In this document: piece by piece, positions 33,781 through 42,926 of the stretch | How positions within the stretch are numbered: the first letter of the stretch is position 1 | How the letters are laid out: each line of letters begins with the position of its first letter | NCBI RefSeq assembly: GCF_000761485.1 | Contig: NZ_JPMX01000030.1 | Coordinates: 1-58,285, forward strand | Origin: Modestobacter caceresii | GTDB taxonomy: Bacteria > Actinomycetota > Actinomycetes > Mycobacteriales > Geodermatophilaceae | Length of the DNA stretch: 58,285 bases | Direction of reading: 5' to 3' | Translations under genes and position numbers: made by a program | The notes under the pieces: generated by a model | Told to the model about the DNA's origin: nothing | The model's input: the letters and a program-made list of their open reading frames with translations, nothing else | The model's database searches: none

Positions 33781-34281
33781 ATGGCGGTTCGAACAGGTCA
33801 CGTCCTGCTGGACGACGTCTCGCGAGCGATCATCGAGCAACTCCAGGAGGACGGGCGGCGGCCCTACGCGCGCATCGCGGTGGCGGTCGGGCTCTCCGAG
33901 GCCGCCGTCCGCCAGCGGGTGCAGCGGCTGCTCGACGCCGGGGTCATGCAGATCGTGGCCGTCACCGACCCGTTGCAGGTGGGCTTCGCCCGGCAGGCGA
34001 TGGTCGGGATCCGCACCCGTGGGGACGCCCGTGCGGTGGCCGACGTCGTGGCCACCTTCCCCGAGGTCGACTACGTGGTCATCACCGCCGGCTCGGCCGA
34101 CGTCCTGGTCGAGGTGGTCTGCGAGGACGACGACCAGCTGCTGGACGTCGTCGGCCGCATCCGCGCCGTGGACGGTGTCGCCTCCACCGAGACCCACCTC
34201 TACCTGGGGCTGCGCAAGCAGACCTACGCCTGGGGCACCCGGCGCACCGACCCGATGCCGGGTGGTCCTCCCGCGCTCTGA
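33781..34281 (+). CDS. Lrp/AsnC-family transcriptional regulator
   Basis: 166 aa. HTH_AsnC at about 9-58 (LLDDVSRAIIEQLQEDGRRP, YARIAVAVGLSEAAVRQRVQ) and an AsnC ligand-binding RAM domain (VGFARQAMVGIRTRGDARAV, VDYVVITAGSADVLVEVVCE). ATG at 33781 is preferred, with GAGG eight bases upstream; a GTG at 33772 is in frame. It sits beside the polyamine catabolic operon and overlaps the end of the small membrane protein gene by about 58 bases on the opposite strand. It probably senses an amino acid or polyamine. Confidence 0.88.
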   Translation: MAVRTGHVLLDDVSRAIIEQLQEDGRRPYARIAVAVGLSEAAVRQRVQRLLDAGVMQIVAVTDPLQVGFARQAMVGIRTRGDARAVADVVATFPEVDYVVITAGSADVLVEVVCEDDDQLLDVVGRIRAVDGVASTETHLYLGLRKQTYAWGTRRTDPMPGGPPAL

Positions 34282-34706
34282 CGCCCCAGCTGGGGCGGGG
34301 GCGGTCCGGGCAACCAGCACGCGTGCACCGCCGCCAGGACCAGCGCGAGCAGGGCGAGCGCACCGCCGACCGGACCGGCCCACGCGGCCGGCCCGGTGAC
34401 GGCGTCCGCGCCGTGGTGGTGGCCCCCCGGTCCGGCCGTCGAGTGCAGCAGCATCACCGACGTCAGCACGACGTGCAGCAGCCAGGCGGCGGTGCTGCCG
34501 CGGCGCCAGAGGTGCACCGCGCAGAGCAGACAGGCCACGGCCACCGCCGTCAGGCCGGCGCCGGCGGCACCGGGCGCGGCGAGGAGGTGCACCAGGGCGC
34601 ACGCGGCCGCGGCGGTGGCCGCGGCCCGGGCGAGCAGCCCACTCGCTGGCCCCGTCCCGAGGCTCGTGCCGAGCCGGCGAGGCATGAGGAGGGCGGGGTC
34701 CTCCAT
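34224..34706 (-). CDS. small multi-pass membrane protein coupled to the amine oxidase
   Basis: 160 aa with about four TM segments (LLARAAATAAAACALVHLLA; GLTAVAVACLLCAVHLW; AAWLLHVVLTSVMLLHS; GGALALLALVLAAVHACWL). A His cluster GPGGHHHGAD lies in a loop, and further His residues (VHLW, LLHV, VHAC) line the helices. ATG at 34706 overlaps the copper amine oxidase stop (ATGA), so the products are made together. Metal handling for the oxidase is an attractive guess because of the histidines, but I recognise no family with certainty. The 3' end overlaps the Lrp gene. Confidence 0.65.
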   Translation of the reverse strand: MEDPALLMPRRLGTSLGTGPASGLLARAAATAAAACALVHLLAAPGAAGAGLTAVAVACLLCAVHLWRRGSTAAWLLHVVLTSVMLLHSTAGPGGHHHGADAVTGPAAWAGPVGGALALLALVLAAVHACWLPGPPPPQLGRQSAGGPPGIGSVRRVPQA

Positions 34707-36598
34707 CAGTGGCACCGCGACGGGTTCGGCGGTACGTCCAGGGCCGGGTTGCGGTCGAAGAAGCCCCAGGGCTTGAGGGAGAACGAGACGATGTCCACCG
34801 GCATGACCGGCCAGTCCTCCGGGCGCGGGATGTGGTGGATGCCGAAGACGTGCCACAGCACGATGTCGGTGTCGGCGATCGACCGGTCCGCCTTCGTCCA
34901 CTCCGGCAGGCCGGCCGTGCCGCGGCTCTGGTTGCAGAACTCCCCGGCCGGCCACCGCTCCTCCTCCTCGTACGGCGTGACCCACAGCGTGTGGTCGATG
35001 ACCTCGGCCCGCTGCATGATCGGCGAGTTCCGGTCGACCAGTGCCGGGAAGGACGCGGAGGCGACCAGCTTGTAGCCGGTGGGCGTGCCCAGCCGGTTGA
35101 GGTGGCCGCGGTTGACCACCTTCCAGCCGCGCTGGCTGGCCCAGTCGAGGTCCTGCTTGCCCTCGGACTCGGTGAGCAGTGGGCGGCTGCGCTGGGCCAG
35201 GGCCAGCCCGTGCGGGTTGGTCGGCGAGACCGGGACGGCCTCGCTCTCCGAGACCACGACGGTGTTCTCCGGCCCGTCGATCTCCATGTCCATCCGGGCC
35301 ACGATGAAGTGCTGGTGGAACGGCGCGTAGGTCTGGTCGTCGACGACCGTGCCGGTCGGCGGGGTCGAGCCGTCGAACGCGCTGGTGACCATGATCCCGG
35401 TGGCGCGGACCTCACACTCGATCGTGCCGTCCTGGTAGAAGCGCCAGTAGGTGAGGTACTCGTAGTTGGCGACGGTGGCGTGGAAGGAGACGACCATCCG
35501 GCGGGACCGGCGCACCTCGGCGCCGGCCTTCTCGTCGACGTGCTTCCACAGCACGCCGTCGTCCTCCTCGTGCAGGCAGATGGCGTTCTCGATGGTGTAA
35601 GGCTCGCCCTTGCTGTCGTGCAGGACCGCGTCGACGTAGGTGATCTCGCCCAGGCAGTCGCAGCCCAGCTTCAGCGACGTGGTCATGAAGCCCAGGCCCC
35701 ACTCGCCGATGTCGAAGGCGGTGCGCCGGTGGTGGTCCTCGGCCGGGTCCCGGTAGGGGACGACCATCTCGGCGAAGGAGAGCCGGTGCGCGATGGGTCG
35801 GGTGCCGGTCCCGTCGTCGTACCCGACCCGGTGGATCACCAGGCCCTCGCGGTAGTTGAAGCCCAGCCGCATCGACCAGTTCTGCCAGCGCAGCTCGTTG
35901 CCGTCCAGGGTGAAGGACGGGCCCTCCGGCTGGGTGATCTCCAGCGCCTTGACGTCGGTGCGCTGGACCAGGCCCGGCACGAGGTCCGCCCGGTACTCGC
36001 CCATCGGCGACCCGCCGGCCGGCGGGGCGTTGTCCTCGATGCGCAGCAGCTCCATCGTGTTCAGGTCCACGATGAGGTGCAGCCCGTTGACCGGGTTGGC
36101 GTAGGGGTTCCCGTTCGGCGTCGACCGACGCCAGATGTCGGTCCAGCCGACCCGCCGGTCGGAGAACTCCGCCGGGATCAGGGAGTGCCCGTAGGCCCAG
36201 GTGTCGATGAGCACCAGGTCGAGGTCGGTGATCCCGCGCCTGCCCAGCGCGGCGATGACGTCGGGGTGCGCGATGAGCACCTCGTGCGCCTCGTGCCACT
36301 CGTCCAGCGTCATGTTCGCCTGCTCGCCGGGCACCGCCTCCCAGGACAGGAGCGCGTCGTCGGTCAGCGAGACCAGTGCCTTGCAGGTGGTGCCCTCGTC
36401 GCGGCTCCAGCAGGTCACCCGCGCCTCGCGGCGGATCGGGTCGCCGGGCCGGAAGGCACGCACGACGTCCTTGGCCGGCTCGCGCAGCTCGATGGCCGCG
36501 AAGCGCCAGCGTTCGTCGACGCCCCGGTCGCGACGCAGCACGGCGGCAGCGGCGCGGAACTCATCGGCGGTCAGCGGGTCGAGGGGGTGGGCGGTCAT
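34706..36598 (-). CDS. copper-containing primary amine oxidase
   Basis: 630 aa, the usual size for this family. Oxidises a primary amine to the aldehyde, ammonia and H2O2 with copper and a topaquinone made from its own tyrosine. Seen: catalytic base Asp296 in TAFDIGEWGLG, topaquinone precursor Tyr379 in TVANYEYLTYW, copper histidines in PFHQHFIVARMD (428, 430) and the third near WHVFGIHHIPRPEDWPVMP. No signal peptide, so probably cytoplasmic. It follows an agmatinase-type ureohydrolase and precedes the coupled membrane protein; putrescine is a likely substrate. Confidence 0.93.
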   Translation of the reverse strand: MTAHPLDPLTADEFRAAAAVLRRDRGVDERWRFAAIELREPAKDVVRAFRPGDPIRREARVTCWSRDEGTTCKALVSLTDDALLSWEAVPGEQANMTLDEWHEAHEVLIAHPDVIAALGRRGITDLDLVLIDTWAYGHSLIPAEFSDRRVGWTDIWRRSTPNGNPYANPVNGLHLIVDLNTMELLRIEDNAPPAGGSPMGEYRADLVPGLVQRTDVKALEITQPEGPSFTLDGNELRWQNWSMRLGFNYREGLVIHRVGYDDGTGTRPIAHRLSFAEMVVPYRDPAEDHHRRTAFDIGEWGLGFMTTSLKLGCDCLGEITYVDAVLHDSKGEPYTIENAICLHEEDDGVLWKHVDEKAGAEVRRSRRMVVSFHATVANYEYLTYWRFYQDGTIECEVRATGIMVTSAFDGSTPPTGTVVDDQTYAPFHQHFIVARMDMEIDGPENTVVVSESEAVPVSPTNPHGLALAQRSRPLLTESEGKQDLDWASQRGWKVVNRGHLNRLGTPTGYKLVASASFPALVDRNSPIMQRAEVIDHTLWVTPYEEEERWPAGEFCNQSRGTAGLPEWTKADRSIADTDIVLWHVFGIHHIPRPEDWPVMPVDIVSFSLKPWGFFDRNPALDVPPNPSRCH

Positions 36599-37641
36599 GG
36601 TGCGTCCTTCGGTTGGGCGGGAGCTTCGGGCCGGTTGGCGAGGAGCGGGAGGGAGGGGTCCCAGCGGGTGCCGTCCCGGGCGTCGCGCCGGCGGCGGGCG
36701 ATCGCCGAGAGGGACTCCAGGACGACCCGGTTGGCCAGCGCCGCGGTGATGTCGGCGTGGTCGTAGGGCGGGCTGACCTCGACGACGTCGACGCCGACCA
36801 CCGGCAGCTCCAGGCAGAGCCGGCGGACGGCGTCCAGCAGCTGGCGGGCGGTCAGCCCGCCCGGCTCCGGGGTGCCGGTGCCGGGTGCGTGCCCGGGGTC
36901 GCAGACGTCGATGTCGACGGAGAGGAAGACGCCCTCGCACTCGTCGGTGGCGATGGCGGAGGCCTCGGTGAGGCAGGCGTCCAGCCCGCGGTGCCCGATC
37001 TCGGTCATCTCGTAGGAGCGCATCCGCTGCGCCGCCATCCAGTCCAGGGTCTCCGGTGGTGGCCAGTAGCCGCGCAGGCCGATCTGCAGGAACCGGTCAC
37101 CCCGCAGCGCCCCGGACTCGATGAGCCGGCGCATCGGCTGGCCGTGGCCCCACAGCGAACCGAACTCGATGTCCCCGGTGTCGGCGTGGGCGTCGAAGTG
37201 GATCATCGACACCCGTCCGTGGCCGAGCACGTTGGCCACGCCCTTGGCATCGGCGAAGGCGATCGAGTGGTCGCCGCCCAGGACGACCGGGATGGCCCCG
37301 GCCCGGGTGACCTTCTCGACCGCCGCCTCCAGCGCCGGCAGCGCCGTCTCGATGTCACCGGAGAACATCTCGACGTCCCCGGCGTCCAGGACGCGCAGGT
37401 CGCGCAGGCCGTCGGTGCGCAGCGCCAGGCTGGGCCGGGAGCCGTCGTGCGGCAGGTAGTCGGTCATCCGGATCGCCTGCGGGCCGAACCGGGTGCCCGG
37501 GCGGTGCGAGGTCCCGCCGTCGAAGGGGGCGCCGACGATGACGACGTCCGCGCCGGCGAAGGACGCCGGGTCGTCGAGGTCGCAGCGGTCGACGCCGAGG
37601 TAGGTGATGTCCGGCCCGTACTGGGCCCCGTAGCGCGTCAT
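36595..37641 (-). CDS. speB: agmatinase/ureohydrolase
   Basis: 348 aa, arginase family. Hydrolyses a guanidino compound to urea and an amine at a di-manganese centre. All metal ligands are present: GGDHS (His125), HFDAHADTGD (Asp150, His152, Asp154) and SVDIDVCDP (Asp243, Asp245). The substrate loop SHRPGTRFGPQAIR is agmatinase-like. ATG at 37641 overlaps the dehydrogenase stop and its own stop overlaps the amine oxidase start. Agmatine to putrescine is the likely reaction; guanidinobutyrase, giving GABA directly, is the main alternative in this context. Confidence 0.88.
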   Translation of the reverse strand: MTRYGAQYGPDITYLGVDRCDLDDPASFAGADVVIVGAPFDGGTSHRPGTRFGPQAIRMTDYLPHDGSRPSLALRTDGLRDLRVLDAGDVEMFSGDIETALPALEAAVEKVTRAGAIPVVLGGDHSIAFADAKGVANVLGHGRVSMIHFDAHADTGDIEFGSLWGHGQPMRRLIESGALRGDRFLQIGLRGYWPPPETLDWMAAQRMRSYEMTEIGHRGLDACLTEASAIATDECEGVFLSVDIDVCDPGHAPGTGTPEPGGLTARQLLDAVRRLCLELPVVGVDVVEVSPPYDHADITAALANRVVLESLSAIARRRRDARDGTRWDPSLPLLANRPEAPAQPKDAP

Positions 37642-39083
37642 GACTCGATGTTGGCCATGACGTGCTTGATCCGGGTGTAGTCCTCGAACCCGTACATCGA
37701 GAGGTCCTTGCCGTAGCCGGAGTGCTTGAAGCCGCCGTGCGGCATCTCGGCGACCAGCGGGATGTGGGTGTTGATCCAGACGCAGCCGAAGTCCAGCCGC
37801 TTGCTCATCCGCATCGCGCGGCCGAAGTCCTTGGTCCACACGCTGGACGCGAGCCCCAGCGGAACGCCGTTGGCCCAGCGCACCGCCTCGTCCTCGTCGG
37901 TGAACCGCTGCACGCTGATGACGGGACCGAAGACCTCCCGCTGGACCAGTTCGTCGTCCTGCCGCAGGCCGGCGATCACCGTGGGCTCCACGAAGAAGCC
38001 CCGGTCGCCCTGTCGGCCGCCTCCGGCGGTCACCTCCGCGTGGTCGGGGACCCGGTCCAGGAAGCCGGTCACCCGGGCCAACTGGGCGGCGCTGTTGACC
38101 GGCGGGACGAGCGCGTCGGGGTCGCCGGCGCCGTTCGCGTAGGTGGTCGCCGTCCGCCGGGCCTGCTCGCTGAGCGCGGCCACGAAGTCGTCGTGCAGCC
38201 GGGGCGCCACCAGCACCCGGGTCGCGGCGGTGCAGTCCTGCCCGGCGTTGAAGTAGCCGGCGGTGGCGATGCCCTCGGCCGCTGCGGCCAGGTCCGCGTC
38301 GTCGAAGACGATGACCGGGGCCTTGCCGCCCAGCTCCAGGTGCACCCGCTTGACGTCCCGCGCGGCCGACTCGGCGATCTGCATCCCGGCCTGCACCGAC
38401 CCGGTGATCGCGACCATCTGGGGCGTGCGGTGCTCGACCAGGGCCCGCCCGGTGTCCCGGTCCCCGCAGACGACGTTGAGCACGCCCGGCGGGAGGAACT
38501 CCGCCGCCAGCTCGGCCAGGCGCAGGGTGGTCACCGGGGTGGTGTCGCTGGGCTTGAGGACGACCGTGTTGCCGGCCGCGATCGCGGGGGTGAACTTCCA
38601 GACCGCCATCATCATCGGGTAGTTCCAGGGCGTCACCTGGGCGACGACGCCGATCGGCTCGCGCCGGACGAACGAGGTGTGCCCGGGCAGGTACTCGGCC
38701 GCGGCCTTCCCCTCCAGGTTGCGCGCCGCGCCGGCGAAGAACCGGATCTGGTCGACCATCGGCGGCACCTCCTCCGTCGCCGTGAGGGCCAGCGGCTTGC
38801 CGGTGTTCTGGCTCTCCAGGGCCACCAGCTCCTCGGCGGAGGCCTCGACGGCGTCGGCGAACCGGAGGAGCGCCCGCTGCCGTTCGGCGGGGGTGGTGTC
38901 CCGCCAGCTCTCGAAGGCGGTGGCGGCGACCGCGCAGGCCCGGTCGACGTCCTCGGCGCCGGAGACGGGGGCGGAGCCGAAGACCTCACCCGTCGTCGGG
39001 TCGACGAGATCGGCGCGACGGCCCTCCGACGCGTCGACGTACGACCCGTCGATGAAGTTGCGCAGGTTCCGGTGCTCGCTCAC
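37638..39083 (-). CDS. aldehyde dehydrogenase, candidate 4-aminobutyraldehyde dehydrogenase
   Basis: 481 aa. Oxidises an amino-aldehyde with NAD. Motifs: VTPWNYPMMMAVWKFTPAIA, VAITGSVQAGM, HLELGGKAPVIVFDDAD with Glu250, and GYFNAGQDCTAATRV with catalytic Cys284. The FNAGQDCTA signature is typical of the PatD/YdcW aminobutyraldehyde dehydrogenases. GTG start with GAGGAGG five bases upstream. First gene of the four-gene polyamine operon, divergent from the permease. It would convert 4-aminobutanal from the amine oxidase to GABA. Confidence 0.88.
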   Translation of the reverse strand: MSEHRNLRNFIDGSYVDASEGRRADLVDPTTGEVFGSAPVSGAEDVDRACAVAATAFESWRDTTPAERQRALLRFADAVEASAEELVALESQNTGKPLALTATEEVPPMVDQIRFFAGAARNLEGKAAAEYLPGHTSFVRREPIGVVAQVTPWNYPMMMAVWKFTPAIAAGNTVVLKPSDTTPVTTLRLAELAAEFLPPGVLNVVCGDRDTGRALVEHRTPQMVAITGSVQAGMQIAESAARDVKRVHLELGGKAPVIVFDDADLAAAAEGIATAGYFNAGQDCTAATRVLVAPRLHDDFVAALSEQARRTATTYANGAGDPDALVPPVNSAAQLARVTGFLDRVPDHAEVTAGGGRQGDRGFFVEPTVIAGLRQDDELVQREVFGPVISVQRFTDEDEAVRWANGVPLGLASSVWTKDFGRAMRMSKRLDFGCVWINTHIPLVAEMPHGGFKHSGYGKDLSMYGFEDYTRIKHVMANIES

Positions 39084-39420
39084 GTGGTCCTCCTCGGGCC
39101 GGGGCGGGGGCGGACGCCGGGATGGGAGGAGAAGCCTCCACGGTGACGTCGGCAACAGCGTCAGTTGCGAGAGACCTTTTTGTCAACGGATACCGTCGAC
39201 GTACCGGCTTCCAGCCGTGATATCCGTCGTCACCTATGCTGCCTAGGCGCTCACATGCCTCGGGCGGGGCTGCCAGAGTGTCCGGCTTCGAGCCCGGTGG
39301 TGTACGGACCGGCACCTTCCTTGTCCCGGCGGCGCGTGGCTGGCTTCGACGTGACACGTGGCACACCGCCACGCTGCGACCACCCGCGTGCCCCCGGGCG
39401 CGTCCGAGGGAGGACACCGC
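39084..39420. promoter_or_regulatory. 337-base divergent regulatory region of the polyamine genes
   Basis: Lies between the aminobutyraldehyde dehydrogenase (minus) and the permease (plus), with no coding sequence I trust. It is markedly less GC-rich near 39165-39240. Inverted repeat ACGGATA (39186-39192) / TATCCGT (39221-39227). On the minus strand a TTGACA (39186-39181) is a good -35 for the dehydrogenase operon and touches the first repeat arm. On the plus strand TATGCT (39235-39240) could be a -10 for the permease. Confidence 0.5.
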
Positions 39421-40950
39421 ATGGCACTCGACTCGCCGGCACCCGCTGCGACGGGCGATCTCCGCACGAAGGGCCTGTCGAAGAACTCGGTCGGCCTGCT
39501 GGCCAGCATCGTGCTCGGGGTCTCCAGCATCGCGCCGGTGTACGCCCTGACCGTGACGCTCGGCCCGACGGTGACCGAGGTCGGCCTGCAGATGCCGGCG
39601 ATCTTCCTCGCCGGCTTCCTCCCGATGCTGCTGGTCGCCTACGGGTACCGGGAGCTGAACCGGGTCGCGCCGGACTGCGGCACCTCGTTCACCTGGGCCA
39701 CCAAGGCCTTCAACCCCTACGTGGGCTGGCTGGCCGGCTGGGGGGCGCTGCTGGCGACGATCATCGTGCTGTCCAGTCTCGCCGGGGTCGCCGTCTCGTT
39801 CTTCTACCTGCTGCTGGGCGAGCTCACCGGGTCGGAGTGGCTGGGCGAGCTCGGCGGCAACACGGTGGTCAACGTCCTCACCTGCGTGGCGTTCGTCGCC
39901 CTGGCCACCTGGGTGGCCTACCGCGGCGTGCAGACGACCACGCGCGTGCAGTACGTCCTGGTCGGGTTCCAGCTGGCAGTGCTCGCCCTCTTCGTGGTGC
40001 TAGCGCTGGCCAAGGCGGGCTCGGCTCCGGCCAGCATCCCCTTCGAGCTGTCCTGGCTGGACCCGACCGCGATCGAATCGTTCAGCGCGTTCACCGCAGG
40101 GCTCTCCCTCTCGCTGTTCATCTACTGGGGCTGGGACACCTGCCTGACGGTCAACGAGGAGACCGCCGGCAGCGCCCGCACGCCGGGCCGGGCGGCGCTG
40201 CTGTGCATGGCCGTCATCGTCGTGACCTACCTGGTGGTGGCGGTCGCCGTGCAGATGTACGCCGGCATCGGCGACGACGGAACCGGCCTCGGCAACGAGG
40301 ACACGGGCGCCAACGTCTTCGCCGCGCTCGCGGACCCGGTGATGGGCACCGGCCTGGCCTTCCTGCTCTTCCTCGCCGTCGTGGCCAGCTCGGCGTCCTC
40401 GCTGCAGACGACGTTCCTGCCGCCGGCCCGCACCATGCTGGCGATGGGCACCTACGGGGCGATCCCGAAGCGGTTCGGCGACGTGCACCCTCGCTTCCTG
40501 ACGCCGTCCACCGCGACCCTGGCGGCCGGGGTGGCCACCGCGGTGTTCTACGTGGGCATGACGCTGATCAGCGAGAACGTCCTCATCGACACCGTCTACG
40601 CGCTGGGCCTGATGATCTGCTTCTACTACGGCCTGACCGCCTACGCCTGCGTCTGGTACTTCCGCCGCGACCTGCGCCGCAGCCTCCGTGACCTGGTGTT
40701 CAAGGGGATCTTCCCGCTGGTGGGGGCGCTGATGCTCACTGCGGTGTTCGTGCAGACCGCCGTCGACACGCTCGACCCGGCGTACGGCAGCGGCTCGTCG
40801 GTGTTCGGCATCGGCAGCGTCTTCGTCATCGGGATCGGGTTGCTCCTCGCCGGCGCGGTGCTCATGTTCGTCTGGCGGGCCCGGCACCCGGAGTTCTTCC
40901 GGGGGCAGACGCTGCGGCAGGACACCCCGTCCCTCGTCTTCGACGAATGA
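39421..40950 (+). CDS. APC-family amino acid/polyamine permease
   Basis: 509 aa, about 12 TM segments. Motifs of the APC superfamily: KNSVGLLASIVLGVSSIAPV in TM1, YRELNRVAPDCGTSFTWATK, PYVGWLAGWGALLATIIVLS, and WGWDTCLTVNEETAGSARTP in the TM6-7 region. ATG with GGGAGGA ten bases upstream. Divergent from the polyamine catabolic operon, so it is probably the putrescine, agmatine or GABA importer. Confidence 0.9.
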   Translation: MALDSPAPAATGDLRTKGLSKNSVGLLASIVLGVSSIAPVYALTVTLGPTVTEVGLQMPAIFLAGFLPMLLVAYGYRELNRVAPDCGTSFTWATKAFNPYVGWLAGWGALLATIIVLSSLAGVAVSFFYLLLGELTGSEWLGELGGNTVVNVLTCVAFVALATWVAYRGVQTTTRVQYVLVGFQLAVLALFVVLALAKAGSAPASIPFELSWLDPTAIESFSAFTAGLSLSLFIYWGWDTCLTVNEETAGSARTPGRAALLCMAVIVVTYLVVAVAVQMYAGIGDDGTGLGNEDTGANVFAALADPVMGTGLAFLLFLAVVASSASSLQTTFLPPARTMLAMGTYGAIPKRFGDVHPRFLTPSTATLAAGVATAVFYVGMTLISENVLIDTVYALGLMICFYYGLTAYACVWYFRRDLRRSLRDLVFKGIFPLVGALMLTAVFVQTAVDTLDPAYGSGSSVFGIGSVFVIGIGLLLAGAVLMFVWRARHPEFFRGQTLRQDTPSLVFDE

Positions 40951-40954
40951 GGTC

Positions 40955-40988
40955 CGATGGGCCCACCGGCACGCCGGTGGGCCCATCG
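40955..40988. terminator. bidirectional stem-loop between convergent genes
   Basis: Perfect 15-base arms CGATGGGCCCACCGG and CCGGTGGGCCCATCG around a CACG loop, between the permease stop and the acyl-CoA dehydrogenase stop. Confidence 0.85.
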
Positions 40989-40989
40989 C

Positions 40990-42201
<1,212 letters not shown>

Positions 42202-42266
42202 GGACGGACGTTAGCGCCGGACGTGACGCAGGACGCATCGGGGTCGGCACTCGGTGCCACACGCGC

Positions 42267-42300
42267 GACCGCCCGGACACCAGGTGGTGTCCGGGCGGTC
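42267..42300 (-). terminator. stem-loop downstream of the DUF4383-type gene
   Basis: Perfect 15-base arms GACCGCCCGGACACC and GGTGTCCGGGCGGTC around AGGT, 43 bases beyond the stop of the gene at 42343-42804. Confidence 0.75.
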
Positions 42301-42342
42301 GTGGTGCAGCCGGTGTGCCGAGTCGGTCCTCGGCCGCTGGGG

Positions 42343-42804
42343 TCAGCGGCGCAGGGAGTGGTCCGACCCGTGCGCGGTGTCCACGGTCTTCACCGGGCCG
42401 AGCGCGATGGCCAGGCCGGCGAGGACGCTGGCCAGGTGCAGCCAGTTGTCGGCCCAGTTGATGCTCAGGAAGTTCAGCGAGTCGTCCTCGCCTGCGGCGA
42501 ACAGGCCGTAGACGAAGGCCGCCCCGTAGCCGACGACCAGCAGCCAGCCGTAGGTGCGGGCGGTGCTCAGCTTCCGGGCCAGCGCGATGCCGGCCAGGCC
42601 GATCACGAGGTGCACGATGTTGTGCAGCGGGTTGATGCCGAACCCGAGGATGGTCTCGTCTGTGTGTTCGGCGAAGTCGTCGAAGCCGGTGATGAAGAAG
42701 CCGACGATGCCGACGAGGGTGTAGACGACACCGATCGCCATGGCGAGCATCTGCGGCCAGGTCATGCCTCGGTTGGCGGCGCCGGGCAGGTCTGCGTTGG
42801 ACAT
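42343..42804 (-). CDS. DUF4383-type membrane protein
   Basis: 153 aa with four TM segments (MLAMAIGVVYTLVGIVGFFI; INPLHNIVHLVIGLAGIALA; GWLLVVGYGAAFVYGLFA; WLHLASVLAGLAIALG). GINPLHNIVHLVIG and the final NWLHLASV are hallmarks of DUF4383 proteins, common in actinobacteria and of unknown function. ATG start; monocistronic, between two hairpins. Confidence 0.82.
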   Translation of the reverse strand: MSNADLPGAANRGMTWPQMLAMAIGVVYTLVGIVGFFITGFDDFAEHTDETILGFGINPLHNIVHLVIGLAGIALARKLSTARTYGWLLVVGYGAAFVYGLFAAGEDDSLNFLSINWADNWLHLASVLAGLAIALGPVKTVDTAHGSDHSLRR

Positions 42805-42880
42805 GGGGGCCTCCGTTTCGTGTGCGCCCGCCAGGTGCCCAGCGGGCCTGCACAGGGAGTTCCCAGGGAGTCCACACGAA

Positions 42881-42912
42881 AACGGCCGCCACCCGAAGGG
42901 GTGACGGCCGTT
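42881..42912 (-). terminator. stem-loop downstream of the carbamoyltransferase
   Basis: Arms AACGGCCGCCACCC and GGGTGACGGCCGTT with one mismatch and a GAAG loop, 15 bases beyond the stop of the gene at 42927. Confidence 0.7.
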
Positions 42913-42926
42913 GCCGAAACGTCACC

